Assembly (NCBI GenBank): GCA_937863205.1 | Contig: CALMGA010000476.1 | Location: 14,173 to 39,909, forward strand | Direction: 5' to 3' | DNA: 25,737 nucleotides | Origin: an uncultured Beijerinckiaceae bacterium | GTDB lineage: Bacteria > Pseudomonadota > Alphaproteobacteria > Rhizobiales > Beijerinckiaceae | Part shown: positions 1-7,481 of the stretch, in pieces | How the letters are laid out: each line of letters starts with the position of its first letter | Numbering within the stretch: position 1 is the stretch's first letter | Made by a program: the position numbers and the translations under genes | The notes under the pieces: generated by a model | The model's input: only the letters and a program-made list of their open reading frames with translations | Told to the model about the DNA's origin: nothing | The model's database searches: none

Positions 1-22
1 GCGTGAGCTGGCGACGCATCTG

Positions 23-943
23 TCATCTTAGGAACTGCTCAATCGCCTGCGCAACCTCGCTCGGAAATTCCTCGTGCACCGCCAAACGTCCCGAGGGCAG
101 ACGCGCGACCTCCACCCCTGGCAGATCAGCCAAGCACTCCATCTCGGCGCGCGACTTCTTTGGCGTGCCTTCGCCAAGAACGACCAGCATCGGCACGTTT
201 GCCCGGCGAGCAAGGTCGAGAAAGTCGTCCCGGCTGGCGATGCGGTCGAGGCTTCCGGTGACGAAGCGCACGGATGCGTGGCGGGCACCAAGCGTGCGGG
301 TCACGGCGCGTTTCGCGGCAAGTTGCGCACCAGACAACCAGTTCGGATCGTCGTAGACATGTTCTCGCGCCATCTTCCGCAGGACCGCGGCGCTGACGTT
401 CAGCCGGAAGAGCATCGGCCCGAGGACTGGCACGTCGATGGCTCTCCGGATGCCGTTGAACCAGGGTCGGTTGGCGCCGACCATCGTCGGAAGCGGGCCG
501 CGCCATGTCGGCGCAACCAGTACCAGACGGCGAAGTCGCCCGGGCCGCCTGACGCATTCGCAAAGTGCGTAGGACGCGGCATGGCCGGCGGCCACGACCG
601 CATCTGGCCGTACCACCACGGTTTCGATGATCCATTCAAGAAAGGATGACAGCAGGTCCGGCGTCCAATCCACGCGCGGCCGCGCGCGATCACCGAAGCC
701 CGGCCAATCGACCGCGGCCGCGTGGCAGAACGAAGCCAGCGACCGCAGCAAAGGAAGCATTTCGCCACGCGTCGAGATCGAGCTGAGTGCCGGCAGAAGA
801 AGAACCGAAGGTCCGGACCCGGCTTCGTCCATGCCCAAGCGCAAGCCAAGCTTCTCCCAGCAAAGCTCGCGGGTCCGAAAGGGCTCGGCAGGCACCGGCT
901 CGGTCCTGGCGGGCAACGGCCCGTCTCTCCGCTCCGTGCTCAC
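23..943 (-). CDS. Alpha/beta-hydrolase-fold protein, probably catalytically inactive
   Basis: This 306-aa protein has the alpha/beta-hydrolase layout. A 'WPGFGD' segment at about residues 80-85 resembles the region after strand 4, and a nucleophile-elbow region lies at 117-126. Near the C-terminus, His290 in 'LAVHEEFP' sits where the catalytic histidine is expected. The elbow, normally G-x-S-x-G, reads G120-H-A122-A-S124, so the serine position is alanine; the codon is plainly GCC. The usual acid after strand 7 ('VVLGEGT', residues 254-260) is also not a clear aspartate. It may therefore be a binding or scaffold protein rather than an esterase. The start is GTG and overlaps the stop of the upstream 125-aa gene (GTGA, 940-943), which implies translational coupling. 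There is no signal peptide, so it is probably cytoplasmic. The fold is fairly certain; the function is unknown. Confidence 0.85.
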   Translation of the reverse strand: MSTERRDGPLPARTEPVPAEPFRTRELCWEKLGLRLGMDEAGSGPSVLLLPALSSISTRGEMLPLLRSLASFCHAAAVDWPGFGDRARPRVDWTPDLLSSFLEWIIETVVVRPDAVVAAGHAASYALCECVRRPGRLRRLVLVAPTWRGPLPTMVGANRPWFNGIRRAIDVPVLGPMLFRLNVSAAVLRKMAREHVYDDPNWLSGAQLAAKRAVTRTLGARHASVRFVTGSLDRIASRDDFLDLARRANVPMLVVLGEGTPKKSRAEMECLADLPGVEVARLPSGRLAVHEEFPSEVAQAIEQFLR

Positions 944-1317
944 TGCCGCGTGTCCCGGGTGACCGTTGCCGCCTCGTCGCAGGCCCGCAGGAGCGACACG
1001 ACGAGTCCGCGAGCCTGGGCGACACGCAGCTCGATTGCCAAATCCGAACCCTTCGTGTCGGTCAGCTCCAGCAGCACGTTCTCGCCGATCGCATCGTGAC
1101 GAACCGCGACCTTGCCGAGATGGATGACCGCGATCTGCTGCAATCGGGGTGACCCGGCCGCCGAGCGATCCTGCAGGAGTTCTCGGGCAAGCGCGGGCAG
1201 TTGCCTTGCAAGCGAGATGACGTCTGCGGCTGTCAGGATCAAGGGATCGGGCGAGGCGGGGTGTTTCAGTTCAAAGTCGCCGTTCCCGGCAGCCGTGATC
1301 GAGACTTCCGCCGTCAA
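940..1317 (-). CDS. Hypothetical protein, 125 aa
   Basis: I do not recognise this family. The 125-aa product has no signal peptide or membrane segment. It opens with a beta-rich stretch (residues 1-30), continues with a helical stretch (about 32-50) and has further alternating strands, so a small alpha/beta domain is plausible. The start appears to be TTG at 1315-1317. It overlaps the TGA stop of the 48-aa upstream ORF in a TTGA arrangement, and its own stop overlaps the GTG of the hydrolase-fold gene. This overlap chain is the main evidence that it is a real gene in a three-gene operon. Confidence 0.6.
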   Translation of the reverse strand: MTAEVSITAAGNGDFELKHPASPDPLILTAADVISLARQLPALARELLQDRSAAGSPRLQQIAVIHLGKVAVRHDAIGENVLLELTDTKGSDLAIELRVAQARGLVVSLLRACDEAATVTRDTRQ

Positions 1318-1460
1318 GCCGCGATCCCCTCGTTGCCGACGTCAGTAATCAGCTTCGCGCTGGCCGGCCAACGCTCCACCCGCTTGGCTCTCTGAGAGGC
1401 CGCAGGTTTTGATCGCCAAGCCGCAGGGCACTTTTGCGAAACCTGCTTAGACATGATCAT
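1314..1460 (-). CDS. Small protein, 48 aa, upstream member of an overlapping operon
   Basis: This is a short reading frame of 48 codons starting at ATG 1460, with a second ATG at 1454. It is basic in the middle, with an 'AKRVERWPASAKL' segment at about residues 25-37, and ends in a hydrophobic/acidic tail. Its TGA stop overlaps the TTG start of the 125-aa gene. A related sequence at 24443-24526 keeps the 'RVxRWPAxAxL' segment but carries a 1-nt indel. Similarity that extends to the protein level suggests a coding family rather than random intergenic sequence. I see no strong Shine-Dalgarno site. The function is unknown; it could be a leader peptide or a small regulatory protein. Confidence 0.4.
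   Translation of the reverse strand: MIMSKQVSQKCPAAWRSKPAASQRAKRVERWPASAKLITDVGNEGIAA
1354..1437 (-). repeat. Dispersed repeat, copy 1 (partner at 24443-24526)
   Basis: About 84 bp here match 24443-24526 at roughly 70 percent by eye, including a shared 17-bp core (GCCGCAGGTTTTGATCG) and a GGCCAACGCT block. One 1-nt indel separates the copies. This copy lies inside the 48-aa ORF and keeps it open. Confidence 0.65.
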
Positions 1461-1607
1461 CTCGCCATTCCATGTCGGTCAACGGCGAAACGCGCGACGG
1501 GATGCGTCGCTGCCGTGCATTCGCGGAATGATCAAGGGCGGCTGCCATGCATGTTGTCGCGTGACCGTGCCTCATGAAGTTGCGATGCTGATGCAAATTA
1601 GGGCAAC

Positions 1608-1871
1608 TCAGCCCTCATCGATGAACAAGCATACAACAGCTGCCGCGATTTCCTGAATTTCGCCGAGGCCGAGATCCAGCGGCTGCAGGAACGACTTAAG
1701 CAGAAGATGTTCGTTCGTCACATCGAACCGATCTGCGAGGTCCGGCAGCACCAGCCGCAAGAGGGCTGGCAAGACTTCGTCAGTCATCGCCCAATCCGGG
1801 TCGATTCGGCTTGCCTCCAGAAGGTCGGCGGCAAGGCGGTCCCAGCTTCGCGGCCGCATTGTCCGTGACAA
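1608..1871 (-). CDS. Hypothetical protein, 83-87 aa
   Basis: This is a small, mostly helical acidic protein that I cannot assign. The first possible start is TTG at 1871; an in-frame ATG at 1859 giving 83 aa is an equally good choice, and neither has a convincing ribosome-binding site. The composition looks protein-like, with amphipathic leucine-rich stretches at about residues 10-45 and 55-80. It lies 57 nt downstream of the 72-aa ORF on the same strand, so the two may be co-transcribed. Confidence 0.45.
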   Translation of the reverse strand: MSRTMRPRSWDRLAADLLEASRIDPDWAMTDEVLPALLRLVLPDLADRFDVTNEHLLLKSFLQPLDLGLGEIQEIAAAVVCLFIDEG

Positions 1872-1928
1872 TGCGGTTTGACGCCTGATGATTCGCTCGG
1901 TGGCTCGAAAGCTGTGCGCCGGCGACCC

Positions 1929-2147
1929 TCACCCATCGCTGTAGCCATAGAACTTCTTGAGATGGGCCAGGATCGCGGCACCAAGCTCCTGCACTTCCTT
2001 CGCCGACACCATTTGAGGATAGATGACGGCCTTCGCAGACAGATCGCGGATCTTCTGGCTGTTGAGTTCATCGAGCGGCGGCGGCTTGTGGGCCTGGGGC
2101 TGCGGCAGGCGATCGACGAAATTGATGACGTTGTCATCCTCGCTCAT
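1929..2147 (-). CDS. Hypothetical protein, 72 aa
   Basis: This small protein starts with ATG at 2147. It has an acidic N-terminus, a proline-rich linker at about residues 15-26 and a helical C-terminal half ending in 'KKFYGYSDG'. I recognise no domain. It lies downstream of the terminator-like hairpin at 2254-2296, so it probably has its own promoter or is read through from the outer-membrane protein gene. Confidence 0.45.
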   Translation of the reverse strand: MSEDDNVINFVDRLPQPQAHKPPPLDELNSQKIRDLSAKAVIYPQMVSAKEVQELGAAILAHLKKFYGYSDG

Positions 2148-2253
2148 GATTGCGCCGCCGAACCCTTGAGGGGATGCCGGCGTGTCGTGCCGGAAGCGAG
2201 GGCAATCTGAACGGTGCTCGGGTCGCTGACCGACCTTGGACGGCGTGGCGTCG

Positions 2254-2296
2254 AAAAATAGCTGGGACGTCGGGCGGCCATGCCGTCCGACGTCCC
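2254..2296 (-). terminator. Rho-independent terminator after the outer-membrane protein gene
   Basis: Read leftward, a 10-bp stem GGGACGTCGG/CCGACGTCCC encloses a 13-nt loop. It is followed by AGCT and then ATTTTT. It lies about 115 nt past the stop of the outer-membrane protein gene, in the right orientation to end that transcript. Confidence 0.75.
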
Positions 2297-2411
2297 CTGA
2301 TGTTGTGGACGAGCCCGACCCGGAATGCAGGAGGAGCGTCGACCTGATCTTTTGGCGCGGAGGTAACCTTTCGATGCGATCTGCTTCATCGAGTGATCCC
2401 TCCTCGCTTCG

Positions 2412-3323
2412 TCAGTATCGGGCGACGACGGCCGGTGTTGGCGCCGGGGCGACGTAGAGCGGGACAGTGATGCGGATGCTTCCACGCGTTTCGTAGTCGC
2501 TGCTGGGGTTCACGACCGTCCCGGCGAGCGAGGGTTGACCAAGTCCCCAGCCGCCGTTGCGGACGTAGACTTCCCGGGTTGCAAAGGCCTGCACGGTGAA
2601 CTTGCCGAAGTCGTAGCCGATCAGACCGCCGATCGCCAGGGAGGACTGGCGGACTACAGGCCCGTTAATGTCCGTCTCGTAGGTTCCGATCAGGCCGAGT
2701 TCGACCTTGCCGAACTTCTTCGTGAAGGTGAAGTCGACGAACACGTTGTCGTCGAAACCGAGCAGGACGCTGTTCCTTGTGGTGAGCTTGCCGCCGAAAT
2801 CACCGAAGTAGTTGGCAGTCACCGTCGCATTGTATCCGTCCTTGACATAGGACAGCGAGGCGCGGAACTGGGCGTTCTCCCCGCGCCCGGCGTTGGTGAA
2901 ACGATCCTCGGTGTTGCTACCGGCCGCGATGCCGAAATTGAAGCCGTTGCCGAAGTCATGGGCCAGAATGAAGAACGCGGCCGTGGTGTAGGCATCGACC
3001 CGGTTGATGGTCGAACCATCGATATGCGTGAAAATCGGGTCGGGAAGAACAAGCTCGACGCGCGTGTCGTAGAACGAGAACGGCGTCGACCAGACGAGCG
3101 TCGGCTCGTTGACCCCGAGGCGATTGCTTTGCCCGTCACGTTGACCGTAGCTCTCGTTGTCCAGGAAGAACACACCTTCCGGTAGCGGAGCGCCCAAGGC
3201 GAGGCCGCAGGTTTCGCAGGGCTGACCGATGATCTGCGCCTGAGCGGTTCCCATCAAGCCAGCGAGTGGAATAGACGCGGCAATGACAGCGCCGCCGATT
3301 GATGTACCAAGTTTATAACGCAT
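2412..3323 (-). CDS. Outer-membrane beta-barrel protein (MetA-pathway/transporter-like)
   Basis: The 303-aa precursor has a clear signal peptide: a Lys near the N-terminus, a hydrophobic stretch at about residues 9-24 and an AQA cleavage motif ending near residue 29. The rest alternates polar and hydrophobic residues with many Gly, Tyr and Phe, typical of beta-strands. It ends in an aromatic residue (Tyr303), as barrel proteins often do. The general look is that of the Phenol_MetA_deg 'transporter' family of outer-membrane proteins; this is a family-level impression only. Cys36 and Cys39 form a CxxC just after the cleavage site, which is unusual for a barrel. An AGGGGG stretch precedes the ATG. 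Methylophilus amide clusters encode a porin (FmdC), so a role in amide entry is conceivable but not shown. Confidence 0.75.
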   Translation of the reverse strand: MRYKLGTSIGGAVIAASIPLAGLMGTAQAQIIGQPCETCGLALGAPLPEGVFFLDNESYGQRDGQSNRLGVNEPTLVWSTPFSFYDTRVELVLPDPIFTHIDGSTINRVDAYTTAAFFILAHDFGNGFNFGIAAGSNTEDRFTNAGRGENAQFRASLSYVKDGYNATVTANYFGDFGGKLTTRNSVLLGFDDNVFVDFTFTKKFGKVELGLIGTYETDINGPVVRQSSLAIGGLIGYDFGKFTVQAFATREVYVRNGGWGLGQPSLAGTVVNPSSDYETRGSIRITVPLYVAPAPTPAVVARY

Positions 3324-3933
3324 CGTGAGATGACCCCCTGATCTTTGTCATGCCCGAGACCCCCTCAGATCTCGAATCTGTCTCTGGTGAACGCTCTCGT
3401 TTTCCGAGATCTCAAAGGCATATTTCAAGCCTCTGCCTTGAAAATTCCTACGCTCCCAACGTCGTGTTGCTGATGGGCGACAAAGAAGTAAGTAGGCAGC
3501 AGCATATGGTCAAAAACTAGACTTAGTCCCGGCGCATCACGCGTGGTTGAGACACCCAGACTTGATGATATGTTGAGCAAGTCGAGGTGACCGCTTGAAC
3601 AACAGAACGGAAAATATGTACATCCGTGCACTGACCGTACTGTCATGCTTCGCGTGGCATCATCGGCATGCGATGTCGGGAGGGCGGAACCATTGCGATG
3701 AAAGTCATCGTAAGGATCACCGCGATCCGAAAACGCAAAAGACCGTACGTCCACCGAGGGTGAGCGACACGGGGCGCTGATGCCTATACTCTGAGAGGGC
3801 TCTGTTGCCTGATGTGAAGCCTAGGCGGCTCACCGACCCCTTGTCAACGACCGCGAGAAATCTCGCTAACATCACCAAGCCGCTGTGCTTTTCGGGACGC
3901 GCCGCTGGTCCGCAAGCCATCGGCATGTTGCTC
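3324..3933. other. Intergenic region with leader hairpins and a possible IS end
   Basis: I find no convincing gene here. The part next to the outer-membrane gene would be its 5' leader. Read leftward, it can form CGAGATC/GGTCTCG (3355-3374) or CAGAT/ATCTG (3366-3380), which overlap and exclude each other. The right part (3798 to about 3926) resembles an insertion-sequence end. The rest (about 3425-3795) has lower GC than its surroundings and only short, unconvincing reading frames. Confidence 0.4.
3798..3926. mobile_element. Possible IS6-like element remnant
   Basis: The sequence GGCTCTGTTGC at 3798-3808 matches the start of terminal inverted repeats common in IS6-family elements. The next 120 bp lack a transposase domain, and no second end is seen before the DUF255 gene. 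If real, it is only a scar. Confidence 0.25.
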
Positions 3934-5937
3934 CTAGGTAAGGAACTCGGACAAGCCTCCGGGCGACAGCAGACGGCGCAGCTCCTCCACAGACGTGACG
4001 GGAGCGAGACAGCTGGTACCGACGCAGATCTGGGCTGCGGGTTGCGCCCGATCCTTCTCGCCGTCGCCGGCTCCCGGCCCGAGAACCAGCCTGTCGGGCA
4101 GGCTGTGATCGAGCGCGATTCGCATCAGGGTCCGGGTTTGTTGGTTGGCGGGATCACCGGACACCTTGATCTTAACGAAATGCGCCAGGGTCTGGACATT
4201 GCCGACCGACGTCACGCCGGCGATGCCGGACTTGGTGATGTCGGTGTGAAAGGCTTCGACCAGTCTTTCCGCCCGGTCGCGGTAGGCTGGTGCGCCGGTC
4301 AGGTCGTAAAGGCGGGCCAGCACGCCGATCATCAGGCCGTTGCCCGAAGGCAATGAGGTTTCGGTGATGGTCCTCAGCCGAGCCATCGGGCGCCATTGCG
4401 CCGCCGAGCTCATGCAGTAGCCCCCATTCGCCGCATCCCAGAATTCGGCATCGAGCGTCGCCACCCACGTCCTCGCGAAATCGAGGTAGCGCGGCTTGCC
4501 GAAGGCTTCGAAAAGGCGGAGCGCGGCCCGGCTCATCATGACGTAGTCGTCGAGAAAGCCGTCGGGGCCGATCACGCCCTCCGTGACGCAATGGTGGAGC
4601 CTGTCGCCGCACGACAGGCGCTCAACCAAGGCATCGAAAATCTGGATGGCGACGGCGAGCCAGTCACGCCTGGCGAACACGCTGCCGGCTTCGACCAGCG
4701 CCACCAGCATCAGGCCGTTCCAATCCGCCATCACCTTCCGATCGCGCACCGGCGTCGGGCGCAACGAACGCGCCTCGCGGAGGCGCGCCCTGCAGCCGGC
4801 CAAGCGCGGCTCATCGACCTCGCCCCGACAACCACATTCGATCGGCACAAGGGGGCCGGCGGGATCTCCCTCGAACGACCCGACCTCGTAGTGCGCGAGG
4901 AAAAAAGGCGCGTCGCCGCCGAGAGCCTCGGCGATCTGGTGTTGGTTCCAGCGATAGAACCCGCCCTCCGTCCCGCTGTCTTCATCGTCCGCACTCAGGC
5001 TCGATGCGAAACCCGAGCCCGGCACCATCATTTCCGCGACCGCCCAGGATGCGATCCCTTCGGCACAGTCTTTCAGTCTGGTGTCGCGCGTACCACGCCA
5101 AACCCAGGTGAGCAGTTCAAGAAGTTGCGCATTGTCATACAACATCTTCTCGAAGTGGGGGACGGTCCAGGCATCGTCCGAGCAGTAGCGATGCACGCCG
5201 CCGCCGACATGATCGACGAGCGCGGAACGGCAGATCGCCTGGAGCGAGCCCACCACCGCATCGCCGAACCCGCCGGTTCCCGAAACAACGTGGCGACGCC
5301 ACAGCAACTGGTGAGCGGCGGCATTCGCGAAACGTGGGCCGGACAGGCCGAAGCCGCCGTAAAGGGCGTCGATGTTTTCGAAAAGCCGCCCCGTGAGGAA
5401 GGTCGCGTAGCGATCGACATCGAATATCGCGGAGTCACTCCCCGAACGTGTCGGGCGAGCGCGGTCGGGCATCGGCGGCGCGGACATCCAGCCTTTTTGG
5501 TGGTAGACGCGCAAGGCCTCGGCAAGCACATCGGGAAAGCCGGGCAGGCCGTAGCGCGGCGCAGGCGGGTAGTAGCTGCCACCAGCGAAAACTTCACCCT
5601 GGGGCGTCATGAAGGCGGTCACCGGCCAGCCTGTTCGCGCCCCGATGCGGGCCATCGCATCGAGTATGGACCGATCTACGTCGGGACGCTCCTCGCGGTC
5701 GATCTTGACCGCAACGAAGTCGCGGTTGATCGCCTCCGCGATGGCCGGGTCGGAAAAACTTTCCTGCGCCATCACATGGCACCAGTGGCAAGCGAGATAT
5801 CCGATCGATACGAGAACGGGCTTGTCGGCGGCCACCGCCTCCGCGAACGCATCCTCCTTCCATGGCCGCCAAGCGATCGCCTGCTCGGCATGAAGCCTGA
5901 GATAGCCACTCGGTTCGTCTTGCAGTGCATTTGCCAT
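3934..5937 (-). CDS. DUF255 thioredoxin-domain protein (YyaL/SPATA20 family)
   Basis: The 667-aa length is usual for this family. The N-terminal third is a thioredoxin-like DUF255 domain with the hallmark C50-H-W-C53 in 'YLACHWCHVM', followed by 'ESFSDPAIAEAIN' and a VKIDREERPDVD segment. The remainder is an alpha/alpha-toroid like those of N-acylglucosamine epimerases and glycosidases; 'GGGVHRY' and 'PHFEKMLYDNAQLLEL' are typical family motifs. Members are found in all domains of life, and their biochemical role is not established, so a redox or sugar-related activity is only inference. It lacks a signal peptide and is probably cytoplasmic. It lies 57 nt downstream of the ferredoxin gene on the same strand, likely in one operon with it and CobW. 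Confidence 0.92.
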   Translation of the reverse strand: MANALQDEPSGYLRLHAEQAIAWRPWKEDAFAEAVAADKPVLVSIGYLACHWCHVMAQESFSDPAIAEAINRDFVAVKIDREERPDVDRSILDAMARIGARTGWPVTAFMTPQGEVFAGGSYYPPAPRYGLPGFPDVLAEALRVYHQKGWMSAPPMPDRARPTRSGSDSAIFDVDRYATFLTGRLFENIDALYGGFGLSGPRFANAAAHQLLWRRHVVSGTGGFGDAVVGSLQAICRSALVDHVGGGVHRYCSDDAWTVPHFEKMLYDNAQLLELLTWVWRGTRDTRLKDCAEGIASWAVAEMMVPGSGFASSLSADDEDSGTEGGFYRWNQHQIAEALGGDAPFFLAHYEVGSFEGDPAGPLVPIECGCRGEVDEPRLAGCRARLREARSLRPTPVRDRKVMADWNGLMLVALVEAGSVFARRDWLAVAIQIFDALVERLSCGDRLHHCVTEGVIGPDGFLDDYVMMSRAALRLFEAFGKPRYLDFARTWVATLDAEFWDAANGGYCMSSAAQWRPMARLRTITETSLPSGNGLMIGVLARLYDLTGAPAYRDRAERLVEAFHTDITKSGIAGVTSVGNVQTLAHFVKIKVSGDPANQQTRTLMRIALDHSLPDRLVLGPGAGDGEKDRAQPAAQICVGTSCLAPVTSVEELRRLLSPGGLSEFLT

Positions 5938-5994
5938 AGCGTGCTCCGCCTATGACGGCCCAGCGCTGATGCGACGATAGCGGCCTGGACGCGC

Positions 5995-6357
5995 TCAGCC
6001 GTGTATCGTGCTCGGGTCGATGGAAAGGCGTAGGCGCTCGATGGGTTGGCCACGCATCACGTGGGAGCGCATGATCTCCTCGATGTCGGCCTCGTTTTCG
6101 TAGCGGTACCAAATCCCCTCGGGATAGATCACCATGACCGGCCCATGCTCGCAGACATTGAGACAACCGGCGTGATTGATCCGGATGCGCTTCACACCAA
6201 GCGCCATGCCAAGCCGGCACATGTAGTTGCACAGCTGCTTGGCGCCCCGGTTGGAGCACGACCCGCGCCAATGCGTGTCCGGCCGTTCATTGGTGCAGCA
6301 GAACACATGAATGCGGTAGACGGGTTCGCTCTCGGCAGCGCCAAGCAGATCGACCAC
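5995..6357 (-). CDS. Thioredoxin-like [2Fe-2S] ferredoxin
   Basis: This 120-aa protein has the cysteine pattern of thioredoxin-like ferredoxins: Cys20/21 and Cys34 early, then Cys65-x3-Cys69 in 'HAGCLNVCEHGP', with further Cys43 and Cys47. The family binds a [2Fe-2S] cluster and carries electrons; the partner here is unknown. The start is GTG at 6355-6357, directly abutting the TAG stop of cobW with no spacer. An AAGG within the end of cobW would serve as ribosome-binding site, so translation is probably coupled. Pairing with a metal-chaperone GTPase suggests that the two support maturation or redox supply of a metalloprotein, which is inference. Confidence 0.88.
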   Translation of the reverse strand: MVDLLGAAESEPVYRIHVFCCTNERPDTHWRGSCSNRGAKQLCNYMCRLGMALGVKRIRINHAGCLNVCEHGPVMVIYPEGIWYRYENEADIEEIMRSHVMRGQPIERLRLSIDPSTIHG

Positions 6358-7365
6358 CTAGGCGACCTTGGCAGGGTTGACCACGCACCGGGCGAGGCCC
6401 GCCGCGAACTCCGCGCGATCAAGGTTTTTACCGATTACGACGAATTGCGAACTGCGCGTTTCCCCCGCGAGCCAAGGTTTGTCGGGCCGCATCGTCGTCA
6501 GCATGCGCACGCTCTGAAACACCAGCCGCTCGTTGAAACCGCGGGCATTGAAGATGCCTTTGGTACGATAAAGGTCGTCGCCGCGCTCCTGCGCGACCTT
6601 ATTCATCCAGAGCGCGAAGGTATTGATGTCGATCGGATTGCTTTCCTCCAACACGAACGAGGTGATCGCGGCATCATGTTCATGCTCGTGGTCGCCGAGA
6701 AACTCGGGATCGACCTCCAGCTTCTGAACGAGATCGAATGCCCCGACACCGATCACCTTCCCGATGTCGATCTCGGAATTGGCGGTGTGATGGATGATAG
6801 CCAACGGGTTCAGCTTGCGAATGCGAGCCTCGACGGCTGCGATCTGCTCGGGTCCGACGAGATCGATCTTGTTTATAAGAATGACATCGCTGAAAGCGAC
6901 CTGCTCGACGGCCTCGTTGCTTTGCGCAAGATTAGCCTCGATGTTGACCGCGTCGACGACAGTCACGAAGGCATCCAGCTTGATGTTGGCCTTGACCTCG
7001 TCCGCGACGAAGAACGTCGAGGCGACCGGAGCGGGATCGGCGAGTCCGGTGGTCTCGATGAGGATACCGTCGAGTGACCCGGCGCGCTCCTGAAGACGCC
7101 CGAGCGTCTCAACAAGGTCGCCGCGTACGGTGCAACACAGACATCCGTTGTTGAACTCGACGAGTTCCGCCTGATCCTCGCGGATCACGAGTTGTCCATC
7201 AATGCTGACCTCGCCGAACTCGTTGACGATGACGGCGATCTTCTTTCCGTGCTGCTCGTGGAGTATGCGATTGACCAGCGTCGTCTTGCCCGATCCCAGG
7301 AATCCCGTGATCACGGTGGCAGGAATGGTGCTGCGAGCGTTTCCAGCCGTTTGATCACTTGGCAT
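6358..7365 (-). CDS. CobW/COG0523-family GTPase, putative metal chaperone
   Basis: This 335-aa protein is a G3E-class GTPase. Walker A is G21-F-L-G-S-G-K-T-T29, and the CxCC metal-binding motif is C75-L-C77-C78. It also has 'ETTGLADP' at 104-111 and the guanine-specificity motif N165-K-I-D168. A His-rich linker with H226, H228 and H230 leads to a CobW C-terminal domain. The family uses GTP hydrolysis to hand metals (Zn, Co or others) to client proteins. The client is not evident: the only amidase in the window, AmiE, belongs to the nitrilase superfamily and needs no metal. The gene starts about 47 nt beyond the terminator hairpin that follows the tubulin-like operon, so it may use its own promoter or receive read-through. 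Confidence 0.93.
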   Translation of the reverse strand: MPSDQTAGNARSTIPATVITGFLGSGKTTLVNRILHEQHGKKIAVIVNEFGEVSIDGQLVIREDQAELVEFNNGCLCCTVRGDLVETLGRLQERAGSLDGILIETTGLADPAPVASTFFVADEVKANIKLDAFVTVVDAVNIEANLAQSNEAVEQVAFSDVILINKIDLVGPEQIAAVEARIRKLNPLAIIHHTANSEIDIGKVIGVGAFDLVQKLEVDPEFLGDHEHEHDAAITSFVLEESNPIDINTFALWMNKVAQERGDDLYRTKGIFNARGFNERLVFQSVRMLTTMRPDKPWLAGETRSSQFVVIGKNLDRAEFAAGLARCVVNPAKVA

Positions 7366-7411
7366 CGGCGTTCACTCCCGGTTGCAGTGGAAAACATCCT
7401 TGAAATAACAA

Positions 7412-7437
7412 GATGCAGGTGGAGTCCCACCTGCATC
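7412..7437 (-). terminator. Intrinsic terminator of the tubulin-like operon
   Basis: A perfect 11-bp stem (GATGCAGGTGG/CCACCTGCATC) has a 4-nt loop. Read leftward, it is followed by TTGTTATTT. It lies 45 nt beyond the stop of the first tubulin-like gene and before cobW, so it separates the two transcription units at least partly. Confidence 0.8.
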
Positions 7438-7481
7438 CCGTTCATCTCGTTCCGCGCTCTTGCGAGCGGGGTCGGCTTAGA

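Noticed and set aside
2144..2485. Open frame with AGGAGG and ATG after the outer-membrane gene
   Set aside because: The frame runs through the terminator hairpin at 2254-2296, is very Arg/Ser-rich and has no recognisable features.
3425..3754. 109-aa minus-strand open frame
   Set aside because: No ribosome-binding site, unusual composition and no motif; considered chance.
4396..5955. Long plus-strand open frame opposite the DUF255 gene
   Set aside because: It is a shadow of the DUF255 gene, with Arg/His-rich composition and no recognisable domain.
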